64,000 nucleotides of DNA from a bacterium (lineage in GTDB: Bacteria; Myxococcota; UBA727; JAUIJE01): NCBI GenBank assembly GCA_030431455.1, contig JAUIJE010000015.1, forward strand, positions 140,938-204,937, given 5' to 3'. The position numbers and the translations under genes are program-made. This document shows, in pieces, positions 54,553 through 62,014 of this stretch. Below the pieces are notes generated by a model that was given only the letters and a program-made list of their open reading frames with translations, was not told where the DNA came from and made no database searches. The number at the start of each line of letters is the position of its first letter. Position 1 is the first letter of the stretch.

Positions 54553-54981
54553 ATGTCCACCATTTCGTTGACCCCCTACGGCAAGGCCGAGACCCCCCCC
54601 GATGCCGACGCGATCCGGGCCACCGGGGCGGCGGTCGTCGAGTCCGCCGCGTTTCCCGTCGTGTTGAGCCCCCGGGCGGTGGAGATGGTCCGCGAGGCGC
54701 TCCAGGAGACCGACGGCGAGGACGGGGACTATTTGCGGGTCGGCATCAAAGGGGGCGGGTGCGCGGGCTTCCAGTACAGCCTGACCTTCACCGACGAGGT
54801 CGACGAGGACGACGTGGTCGTCGTCGACCGCGGGCTCAAGGTCGTGACCGACACCTTCTCCGCCTGCTACCTCAAGGGCACCGAGCTCGACTACGTCGAC
54901 TCGTTGCAGGGCTCGGGGTTCAAGTTCGTGAATCCCAATGCCAAACGCACCTGCGGGTGTGGCTCGTCGTTCGCGGCCTGA
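54553..54981 (+). CDS. erpA: A-type iron-sulfur carrier (ErpA/IscA family)
   Basis: A 142-residue Fe-S insertion protein. The three ligand cysteines are C70 in KGGGCAGFQYSL and C134/C136 in RTCGCGSSF near the C-terminus, the standard A-type carrier arrangement. The segment YLRVGIKGGG and GFKFVNPNAKRTCGCG are typical of ErpA. An N-terminal extension of about 25 residues precedes the usual start of the fold. The ATG at 54553 has AAAGGAG ten bases upstream. It receives clusters from a scaffold and delivers them to apoproteins; no isc/suf genes are in the window. Confidence 0.88.
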   Translation: MSTISLTPYGKAETPPDADAIRATGAAVVESAAFPVVLSPRAVEMVREALQETDGEDGDYLRVGIKGGGCAGFQYSLTFTDEVDEDDVVVVDRGLKVVTDTFSACYLKGTELDYVDSLQGSGFKFVNPNAKRTCGCGSSFAA

Positions 54982-55027
54982 TCGCCCGAAAGTCGTGCCC
55001 AACCGGGCCCATTTTTGGGGTCCTCGC

Positions 55028-55055
55028 TTGCCCTGACCGACCGTTTCTGTAGGGT
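55028..55055 (+). promoter_or_regulatory. Probable sigma-70 promoter of rpsU
   Basis: TTGCCC (55028-55033) and TAGGGT (55050-55055) are separated by 16 bases, lying about 60 bases before the rpsU start. TAGGGT-like -10 boxes are common at housekeeping promoters in high-GC deltaproteobacteria. Confidence 0.5.
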
Positions 55056-55115
55056 CGTGTGCGTGGATCGTCGATCTCACGATTGGGGTCCGACCGAATT
55101 GAAGGAGAGTACGTT

Positions 55116-55319
55116 TTGACCAAAGTCACCGTTCGCGAAGGGGAACATGTCGAGCGCGCCCTGCGCCGCTTCAAGCGCAAAGTCGAGCAAGCCGGCATCC
55201 TCAAAGAAGTGAAAAAGCGCCGCAACTATCTCAAGCCGTCTGTGCGGGCGCGCATCAAGTCCCGCGCGGCCGCGTCCCGCGCGCGCAAGCAAGCCAAGCG
55301 TCAAAACCAGCGCGACTGA
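55116..55319 (+). CDS. rpsU: Ribosomal protein bS21
   Basis: A 67-residue small-subunit protein: TKVTVREGEHVERALRRFKR then KVEQAGILKEVKKRRNYLKP and SVRARIKSRAAASRARKQAK. The very basic C-terminal helix and length are standard for bS21, which lines the mRNA path near the anti-Shine-Dalgarno end of 16S rRNA. The start is a TTG at 55116, with AAGGAG eight bases upstream; no ATG is available in frame, so the TTG start seems real. Monocistronic, between a probable promoter and a terminator. Confidence 0.93.
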   Translation: MTKVTVREGEHVERALRRFKRKVEQAGILKEVKKRRNYLKPSVRARIKSRAAASRARKQAKRQNQRD

Positions 55320-55362
55320 TCGCCGGTGGCGCCGCCCGGTGCCCCACGACCACCCACGCGAC

Positions 55363-55397
55363 ACGAAAAGAGCCCCGCGATGACGGGGCTCGTTTCG
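55363..55397. terminator. Bidirectional terminator between rpsU and the cytochrome gene
   Basis: GAGCCCCG-CGATGA-CGGGGCTC is a perfect 8-bp stem extended by ACGAAAA and GTTTCGT on either side. It separates convergent transcripts and can end both; short T/A runs are present on each strand. Confidence 0.75.
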
Positions 55398-55419
55398 TTG
55401 CTCGCAGGCCTCGACCCGG

Positions 55420-57330
55420 TCAGAGCGAACGCAGGTAGGCGAGCATCGCGTCCGCTTCCTCGTCGGTGAGGTGGCTGCCAAATCCCATGCGGTCGGTGCG
55501 CACCCAGAGAATCATGAGGTCCTCCAGCGTGCGCGCCGATCGGTCGGCCATGTACGGCGCGGAGTAGGGCAGGCCCCGCAACACCGGGGTGGCCGCGGGC
55601 GCGTGCCCGTCGAGACTGTGCAGGTTGCCGTCGGACAGCGCCGGCCCGGTGTGGCAGGCCACGCACCCCGTCTCCGGGGACGCGAACAGCTCGGCCCCCC
55701 AGGCGACATCGTCCCGCGCCGGGGACAGGCCGGCGGGGGCTTGGATGCTCTCGATGTACGCGAACAGGTCGTCGAGCTCGGCGGGGGACAGCCCGCTCCC
55801 GCCCATGCGGGCCTGTACGGTGATGGCGTTGAGGTCGGCGGCGGACTCAATCTCATTGTTCCAATGGTACGGCAACGTGTCCGCGCGACCGAACAGGGGG
55901 ATGGTGGTCTTGCCCCCCCAGGCCATGCCGTCGTCCCCGCCGCCCACGTGGCAAGACGCGCAGGCGAAGTTCGCGTCGGCGGACACCTTGGTCGAGCTCT
56001 CGATGAACAGCCGCTCCCCCCGCCGCACGTTGTCGGCCCGGACCGGCCGCAACAGGGGCAAGCGGTACCGCAGGGCGCCCACCACCGGGGCCTCGTCCTC
56101 GGGGGGTCGCGCCAGCAGCGCGGCCGCGGGGATGTCCAACGCCACCAGCGAAGCCTCGAGGGGGTCGAGCAAAAACACCACCTCACCGTCGGGGGACAAA
56201 GCCAGGTCTCGGCTCCCCACCGGCCCGTCGAGGCGGCCGCGCGCGGTCTGGGACAGCGACCCGTCCGCGAGCCGGGGATACAAAAACACGTCCCCGGTGC
56301 TGCGATCCAGGGCCATCTGCAGGTTGCCGTTTTCGGTCACCGCCACCCCCGCCACCAGCAAGGGCGAACGCCCGGGGGCCAGCCCTTCCCGCGAGGTCGG
56401 GGCGTCGGCGCGCATCGCTCGCTCGGCCACGAACGACAGCCGCCCCACCGCGGTCTTGATCGAGGGTTCGACCTCTTGGGTCACGACGTTCACGAACGGC
56501 GCGCCATAGTATTCGACCTGGACCTCCAAGGTCTCGAACTCCGGGTGCAGCTGTTCGAAGGGCACGTTGATGTCCTCGCCGTCCGCCCCCGACAGGGTGA
56601 TGGGCCCGACCCGGCGCACCGGCGCCGGCACCGCCAACATCGACACCACCCGCAGCACTTCCAATGACGTTGCATTGAACTGCACCACCTTCTCGTGGCC
56701 CTGCTGGGCCACCACCAACTCATCGCCCATCACCTCCATCGACGTCACCACCCCCACCATCCGGGGCCGGGTGCTGCGCAGGATCTCGTGGGTGGCGCGG
56801 TCGACGCCCACCACCCGGCGGGTGGCGGCGAAGGCAAAGTAGAAGGTGTCCCCCCGGACCGCGCAGGCGGTGGCCGGCGCTTCCAGCAAGTACCGCTCGC
56901 GCACCGGCTCCTCCGCCCCGGGCTCGACCACCAGCGCCTCGGGCTTGTCGCGCAACAACACCAACACATTTCCGTCGTCGAGCACGCGCCCTTTCTCCGG
57001 CACCCCCGGCAGCGTGATCACCTCCCGGAGCACGGGGCCGTCGAGGGCCACCCGCACCATCGCGCGTTCGGGCCCGAGCAACGCCACCAGCTCGCCCGCC
57101 TCGGGGCGGACCAACAAGCGGCTCTCTCGCGGATAGGCCGGCAACTCCGGGGGGCGCGGGGGCACCACCGCCGGCCCGCGTTCGCCCGGCTCGGCCCGCT
57201 CGCACACCCCGCGCGGGGTGCAGTACTCCCCGGCGGCGCAATCGTTGAAATACACACACTCTGCGGATTGGCAGGACACCGCCGCGGCCAACACCGCGCA
57301 CACCCCGCCGAGACTCGACGCTCTGGACAT
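55420..57330 (-). CDS. Lipoprotein with beta-propeller and dihaem cytochrome c domains
   Basis: A 636-residue lipoprotein-like protein (MSRASSLGGVCAVLAAAVSC; Cys in the lipobox VSC). An N-terminal Cys-rich module (CVYFNDCAAGEYCTPRGVCE) is followed by a propeller-like region with repeats of the ALVVEPGAEEP / VVGVDRATHEI / LDRSTGDVFLYPRL type (about 75-430), then a cytochrome-c-peroxidase-like domain with two haem sites, FACASCHVGGG and GCVACHTGP. The usual downstream Met ligand segments GFGSHLTDEEADAMLAYLRS fit this fold. Redox partner and substrate unknown. The ATG at 57330 has GGAGG nine bases upstream. Haem-containing and lipid-anchored, so it works outside the cytoplasm. Confidence 0.85.
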   Translation of the reverse strand: MSRASSLGGVCAVLAAAVSCQSAECVYFNDCAAGEYCTPRGVCERAEPGERGPAVVPPRPPELPAYPRESRLLVRPEAGELVALLGPERAMVRVALDGPVLREVITLPGVPEKGRVLDDGNVLVLLRDKPEALVVEPGAEEPVRERYLLEAPATACAVRGDTFYFAFAATRRVVGVDRATHEILRSTRPRMVGVVTSMEVMGDELVVAQQGHEKVVQFNATSLEVLRVVSMLAVPAPVRRVGPITLSGADGEDINVPFEQLHPEFETLEVQVEYYGAPFVNVVTQEVEPSIKTAVGRLSFVAERAMRADAPTSREGLAPGRSPLLVAGVAVTENGNLQMALDRSTGDVFLYPRLADGSLSQTARGRLDGPVGSRDLALSPDGEVVFLLDPLEASLVALDIPAAALLARPPEDEAPVVGALRYRLPLLRPVRADNVRRGERLFIESSTKVSADANFACASCHVGGGDDGMAWGGKTTIPLFGRADTLPYHWNNEIESAADLNAITVQARMGGSGLSPAELDDLFAYIESIQAPAGLSPARDDVAWGAELFASPETGCVACHTGPALSDGNLHSLDGHAPAATPVLRGLPYSAPYMADRSARTLEDLMILWVRTDRMGFGSHLTDEEADAMLAYLRSL

Positions 57331-57481
57331 GAAACCTCCCAGCCCAGGGCAGTCCACGGCCTGTGCCACCGTCGAGCCCGTCGACTTCGCTGCACTTTTG
57401 CGCGCCGGGGGCCAGGTCCGCCGCCCACGTTGCGCAGCCTGCGCAGCTCGTGCCCAGCTCACCCGTGGTACAACTGCGACG

Positions 57482-58396
57482 ATGGCCACCAAGAAGTCCA
57501 AAGCCACCGCGGCCCAGCCGAAGGCCAAGGCCCAGCCGAAGGCCAAGGCCAAGGCCAAGCCGAAAGCAAAAGCCAAGCCGAAAGCAAAAGCCAAGGCCAA
57601 GCCGAAAGCAAAAGCCAAGGCCAAGCCGAAAGCCAAGCCCAAGGCAAAGGCCAAGCCGAAACCGGCGGTCGGCGATCTCGGCCCCCTCGGCCGGAAAAAG
57701 GACCCACCGCGGTTTGTCATCCTCGGGGTCCCCGAGGACACCGAGTGGGAAGCGGTCAAACACCAGCCCCGGGCCCTCCAGCCGGTGGACTACCACCTCA
57801 GCCCCTGCGCCCATTGTCCCGGCCGTTGTTGTCGCGCCCGCATCCGGGTCAACGCTCTCGAGGCACTGCGCATTGCATTTACATTGCAGTTGCCGCTCGG
57901 GTCCTTCGTCGAGCCCTTCACCGGCGAACTGATGAACTCCGAAGACGGCGTGCCCCCGAGCTTCAACCTCGACGACGGCGCGCACGTGCTCAGCTTGACC
58001 CGCACCGACGACGGCATGTGCCGGTTCTGGTTCGAGGCCATCCCCGACCGCGGCCGGTGCGGGATCTGGGCCCTGCGCCCCGGCCCTTGTCGCGCCTATC
58101 CCTTCACCATGCGCGTCGACGGAAAGACCGTGTCGGTGGGGGACGAGGGGTTTTGCCCCATCCGTTGGCTGCAGAACGACGAGGTCCGCGCCGCGGCCGA
58201 GGCCAACGTCCGCCAATGGATGGACGAGACCGAGGTCTCCCGTCGCTACATGGAGCGGTGGAACACCGAGGCGCGCGAAGACCGCAGCTTCGCCGCGTTC
58301 TTGAACTGGCTGCTCGACGTGATGGCGCCCGATTTCGGCTGGCACCGCGAGAGCCTCGAGCCCCCGCCGCCGCGCAAGATGAAGCGCTTGTGGTGA
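57482..58396 (+). CDS. YkgJ-family (zinc/iron-chelating) protein with Lys/Ala-repeat N-terminal tail
   Basis: A 304-residue protein. Residues 4-62 are a Lys/Ala/Pro repeat (AKPKAKAKPKAKAKAKPKAK type) resembling histone H1 or bacterial HU-like tails. Residues 100-230 are a YkgJ/Fe-S-oxidoreductase-like cysteine cluster: HLSPCAHCPGRCCRARIRVN, DDGMCRFWF, CGIWALRPGPCRAYPF and GFCPIRW, eight cysteines in all. YkgJ domains bind zinc or iron, and their role is unclear. The basic tail may bind nucleic acid. Start ATG at 57482. The DNA of the tail is itself a tandem repeat. Confidence 0.83.
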   Translation: MATKKSKATAAQPKAKAQPKAKAKAKPKAKAKPKAKAKAKPKAKAKAKPKAKPKAKAKPKPAVGDLGPLGRKKDPPRFVILGVPEDTEWEAVKHQPRALQPVDYHLSPCAHCPGRCCRARIRVNALEALRIAFTLQLPLGSFVEPFTGELMNSEDGVPPSFNLDDGAHVLSLTRTDDGMCRFWFEAIPDRGRCGIWALRPGPCRAYPFTMRVDGKTVSVGDEGFCPIRWLQNDEVRAAAEANVRQWMDETEVSRRYMERWNTEAREDRSFAAFLNWLLDVMAPDFGWHRESLEPPPPRKMKRLW

Positions 58397-58402
58397 GCCG
58401 GC

Positions 58403-59500
58403 TCAGGCGTTCGCGGTGGTGAGGCGCTGGGCCCGGGCCTTCTGCATCATCGGGGGAATGGTCAAAAACAGAATCGCGGTCACGATCATCGCCGCCCCGG
58501 TGAGTTGGTAGACCGACGGCTCGCGCTGATCGAACGTCCAGTACACGACGTAGGTCGCGACCACCCCCGCGAGGATGCTCGAGCAACGATTCACCGGCAC
58601 GCTGTAGGTGTTCTCCCGCTTGTCGAGGAGCACGAGCCCGCCAAAGATCCCCGTGAACTGCGAACACACGCCAATAAAAATGACGTACGGCCACGCCGCG
58701 TTGCTCCACACGTCGACAAAACCCCAACGCACCGCCTGCACAATGTCGCCCACCGGGGTGCCCGGGTCGAGCACCGCCGGCCCGAGCAGGCCGAGCACCG
58801 CCAACACCAACAGCATCGCGGGGGATGCGATCATCTGCTCCTCGACGAAGTAGCGGAGGTTGGCGTCGTTGTCGTCGCTCTTGGCCTTGTTGGACATGAA
58901 CCGCAGCCGGAAGAAGTAGCAGCTGAGGTACAGCACAATGTCAATGGCACAAACCACGGTGATCTCGTAGGGCTTGGCATCCCCCGGCGCGGACACCCAC
59001 GCCTCGGAGAACGCCACCACCAAAGCCCCGAGCGACAAGAGCAGCCCCACCCAGGAGAACCAGCGCGTGCTTCTGCCGGTGAGGGCGTCGATGACCGGGG
59101 CGATGATGAGCACGCCGCCGCGCATGAGCAGCATCACGAACACAATGCTCACGCCTTTGAAGGTATAGGCCAGGGTGGTGGTGACGATGATGCCCGCGGT
59201 GAGCATGCCCGAGACCGCGGTGACCTGGGTGGGGTGGGGCAGGCTTCGGCCCGCGATGGTGGAGTGGGTCGCGTACTTCCACCAGCCCATGGCGGTGATG
59301 AAGATGAGCATGCCGACCACGCTCGCGGCCACCGAGAGGGGGAGCAACGAAAAGCCGCTGATCGGCCCGTCTTGGCCGTCGAGCAGGCCTTTGGACACCG
59401 CTTTGGTCGTCGAGCTGTACGGGATGTAGGCCGCGAAATACCCAAACGCGAACGCCCAGATGCTCCACTCCCGGAGCAGGTCTTTCCATGAACTTCGCAT
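58403..59500 (-). CDS. EamA-like (DMT superfamily) transporter
   Basis: A 365-residue protein with about ten hydrophobic helices, for example SVAASVVGMLIFITAMGW, GIIVTTTLAYTFKGVSIVFV, WVGLLLSLGALVVAFSEAW, MLLVLAVLGLLGP and YVIFIGVCSQFTGIFGGLVL. The length and two-halves layout agree with the drug/metabolite transporter superfamily; the EamA sequence signature itself is weak. Substrate unknown. The ATG at 59500 has GTGGGGG just upstream. No regulator adjoins it, and the gene is monocistronic. Confidence 0.72.
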   Translation of the reverse strand: MRSSWKDLLREWSIWAFAFGYFAAYIPYSSTTKAVSKGLLDGQDGPISGFSLLPLSVAASVVGMLIFITAMGWWKYATHSTIAGRSLPHPTQVTAVSGMLTAGIIVTTTLAYTFKGVSIVFVMLLMRGGVLIIAPVIDALTGRSTRWFSWVGLLLSLGALVVAFSEAWVSAPGDAKPYEITVVCAIDIVLYLSCYFFRLRFMSNKAKSDDNDANLRYFVEEQMIASPAMLLVLAVLGLLGPAVLDPGTPVGDIVQAVRWGFVDVWSNAAWPYVIFIGVCSQFTGIFGGLVLLDKRENTYSVPVNRCSSILAGVVATYVVYWTFDQREPSVYQLTGAAMIVTAILFLTIPPMMQKARAQRLTTANA

Positions 59501-59611
59501 CCCCCACTGTCGCCGATTTACCTACACTCTGCAACACGTTTGTCACAATTGGACACGCCACGTCCAGGTATGCGGTACCGCGCAACGCGGCGCGTCAACC
59601 GGCCCCGCCGG

Positions 59612-61246
59612 CTAAGGGCAGACGGGCAGGCCGGGATTGTCGTCGATGTTGTCGGTGGTGATCGAGACCTGGCCCCGAAATGCAGTGACATCGGCGGGGC
59701 TGAAGCTGTGATTGGTCATGGTGGCCACGTCCACCAATTGCAGCGCGGGGAACGTCGCGGCCAGGGGCCGCAGCGAGGCATTCTCGAGCTCGATGCTGAA
59801 CGACACCGCGGTCAACGCCGGCGCGGACACGTCCAAGCATGCGTTCCCATTGTCAAACACGCCAAACGCGAACGAGCTTTCCAGCGCCGGCAGCGCCAAG
59901 CTCGTCAGCAGGGCCGCCTCGTGAAGCACCAGGCCCCCCGATCGGTACTCGTCGAGGAGCAAACTGGTCAGGGCGATGGGCGTGGGCTCCACCGCGGCCT
60001 CGTTCTCAAAGAACACCATCTGCGCGGTGTCGAGATGGGACAGGTCCACGTGCTCGACCGCGTCCTCGCCGATGGCGACAAAGCCGGTCACCGAAATCAA
60101 CCGGGGCAAGAGCACCTCGGTCTGGTCAAACCCATCGCCGATGTGCACATTGCCGGACACGCTGTTGCAGTCCTGGAGCGTGGCGTAGTCCGCCTCGTCC
60201 TGATCGCCGGCGCACTCGACGGTGGTGACCGGTACCTGGTCCTCCTCGGTCACCGGTCCCCCGGGGCCTTCGCAGCTGAGGAGCAAGCGCTGGGTGGAGC
60301 CCGGCCGGGCATGGGCGGTGATGTTGTGCCCACCGGAAAAGGGCACGTCCTCCCAAAGCAATAACATTTGACCAGAGCCGAGGTCCTCGCCGTACAGGTC
60401 GCAGCGATCCGCGTTGACCACCGCGAGGGAAAAGCCCAGGTCCTGCAAGAACTCCGCTTCGGTCTCGAAAATGTCGAAGCTCAAAATGTCCACCGGGGGC
60501 GCCGCGGTCACGGTTCGGGCCGCGGACACCGGATCGGGCAGGCCGTCACAGGCAAGGGTGAACGTGGTGGTCGTGTTCACGGACACGGTCAGGGACGCCA
60601 CGTCATCCACCAGCAAGGGGCCGGTGCCGTTGTCGAGGGTACAGCCCAAAGATCCCGTCACCGCCCAGGCCACGGTCACGCTCTGGCCGGTGCCGACCAC
60701 AATGTCGTTTGGTTGCTCGTCTACGGTGAGCGCATCGATGTGCACCGGGGGCAGCACCGTGGCGCTGGCCGTGCGCTCATCGGGTTCGCCCGCGCCGGTG
60801 CAGGTGAGCGTGTAGGTCGTGGTCGCCGCGGGCGTCAGCGTCGTGTTCCCGCTGGGCGGAAGGCCGCTCGGCCCCGGCACGATGCTGCAGGCGGTCGCGT
60901 TCTCGCTCGTCCAGGTCGCGGTGAGCATGGTGTCGGCCAGGACCACCACCGACGACGAGCCATCGATCAAGAACGAGCCGATCTCCACCGCGGGCTCGCC
61001 ATCGCCGTCCCCGTCTCCATCGCCGTCTCCATCCCCGTCGCCGTCCCCGTCCCCGTCGCCGTCCCCGTCTCCGTCCCCATCGCCATCCCCGTCTCCCAAC
61101 GGCACGCACCGGTTGCCGTCCACGTCGTCGAGGACACAGGCTTCGCCTTCTTCACAGTCAAACCCGGATGTACACTCTGCCTCGGCCGGGCACCCGGCCC
61201 CACCCAAAGCCACTGAACACACAACCACCCATGACCAACGCAGCAT
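59612..61246 (-). CDS. GD-repeat lipoprotein with Ig-like and L-domain-like regions
   Basis: A 544-residue lipoprotein (MLRWSWVVVCSVALGGAGC). A Cys-rich module (CTSGFDCEEGEACVLDDVDG then NRCVP) precedes 16 Gly-Asp pairs (61001-61096), three Ig-like domains (for example TLTPAATTTYTLTCTGAGEP, SLTVSVNTTTTFTLACDGLP) and a C-terminal receptor-L-domain-like repeat region (YATLQDCNSVSGNVHIGDGF, TGFVAIGEDAVEHVDLSHLD). The same plan, without the visible GD part, appears in the gene at the right end. It is likely surface exposed and adhesive or ligand binding; inference. Confidence 0.8.
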   Translation of the reverse strand: MLRWSWVVVCSVALGGAGCPAEAECTSGFDCEEGEACVLDDVDGNRCVPLGDGDGDGDGDGDGDGDGDGDGDGDGDGDGDGDGEPAVEIGSFLIDGSSSVVVLADTMLTATWTSENATACSIVPGPSGLPPSGNTTLTPAATTTYTLTCTGAGEPDERTASATVLPPVHIDALTVDEQPNDIVVGTGQSVTVAWAVTGSLGCTLDNGTGPLLVDDVASLTVSVNTTTTFTLACDGLPDPVSAARTVTAAPPVDILSFDIFETEAEFLQDLGFSLAVVNADRCDLYGEDLGSGQMLLLWEDVPFSGGHNITAHARPGSTQRLLLSCEGPGGPVTEEDQVPVTTVECAGDQDEADYATLQDCNSVSGNVHIGDGFDQTEVLLPRLISVTGFVAIGEDAVEHVDLSHLDTAQMVFFENEAAVEPTPIALTSLLLDEYRSGGLVLHEAALLTSLALPALESSFAFGVFDNGNACLDVSAPALTAVSFSIELENASLRPLAATFPALQLVDVATMTNHSFSPADVTAFRGQVSITTDNIDDNPGLPVCP

Positions 61247-61275
61247 GGGCAGACGCTATCACGCCCGGCCGGGGG

Positions 61276-61947
61276 TCAATCCTGAACCACCCGCTCCGCC
61301 GCGTGCCCCAGCTCCTGGCCGAGCCGCACGTTGGTGGTCCACTCCTCTTGGCGCGCGGTCACCAACCGCACCACCATGATGCACGTCGCGGCCGCGGCGA
61401 TGCAGAACCCGCTGGACAGCAGCGACACCGTCACATTGGCGGTGGCCATCCGCGTCTCGATGCGCTGGATGATCTCGTACGCCACCCACAGCATCCACCA
61501 CACGCTCACCACCGACGGCACCGCGCGGGTCATCCAGTCGGTTTCGTATTCACCGCCCACCACCGCGTCCTTTTCCGAGGCGAGCACGATCTCCTTGACC
61601 ACGTGGTACGGCTTGACGAAGTTGGCGAAGGGCACAAACCACCAGCCCACCGCCCACCCCGGCGTGTACTGCAGCCCGGGCACGCCGAGGGCGCGCAGGT
61701 TCCAGGCCGCCCGGTTGAGCCACACCAAAAACGAAATCATCGAGCCAAAAAAGCCCACCACCGCGAAGCCCACGATGGCGCCGAGGGTGCTCAGAATCGT
61801 GGCCAGCCCCTGATCCGCGAGCGCGTCCATGCCGCCGCTGTCGACGTACAAGTCGAGCACGAGCGCCATCATGGCGATGCCCGCCTCGAGGGCGAGGAAG
61901 AAGGTGGCGACTTTGGCGGGGGTGGCGAGCGAGCGAAACGGTTTCAT
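61276..61947 (-). CDS. DUF4328 membrane protein
   Basis: A 223-residue protein with four membrane segments: TFFLALEAGIAMMALVLDLY, ILSTLGAIVGFAVVGFFGSM then ISFLVWLNR, SVVSVWWMLWVAYEI and VSLLSSGFCIAAAATCIMVV. The central signature WNLRALGVPGLQYTPGWAVG then WWFVPFANFVKPYHVVKEI is characteristic of DUF4328 proteins. Function unknown. It lies 30 bases before the GD-repeat gene on the same strand but has its own ATG at 61947 and separates two related surface-protein genes. Confidence 0.83.
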   Translation of the reverse strand: MKPFRSLATPAKVATFFLALEAGIAMMALVLDLYVDSGGMDALADQGLATILSTLGAIVGFAVVGFFGSMISFLVWLNRAAWNLRALGVPGLQYTPGWAVGWWFVPFANFVKPYHVVKEIVLASEKDAVVGGEYETDWMTRAVPSVVSVWWMLWVAYEIIQRIETRMATANVTVSLLSSGFCIAAAATCIMVVRLVTARQEEWTTNVRLGQELGHAAERVVQD

Positions 61948-62014
61948 GCCCGATAACTACCCGGCCCGCTGCGCCAGTGCAACGCGGGACCTGGGGCCTA
62001 TGGGCAGGCGATGG

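Noticed and set aside
59676..59925. Short ORFs opposite the GD-repeat lipoprotein gene
   Set aside because: Antisense shadows without ribosome sites; the real gene shows Ig- and L-domain patterns.
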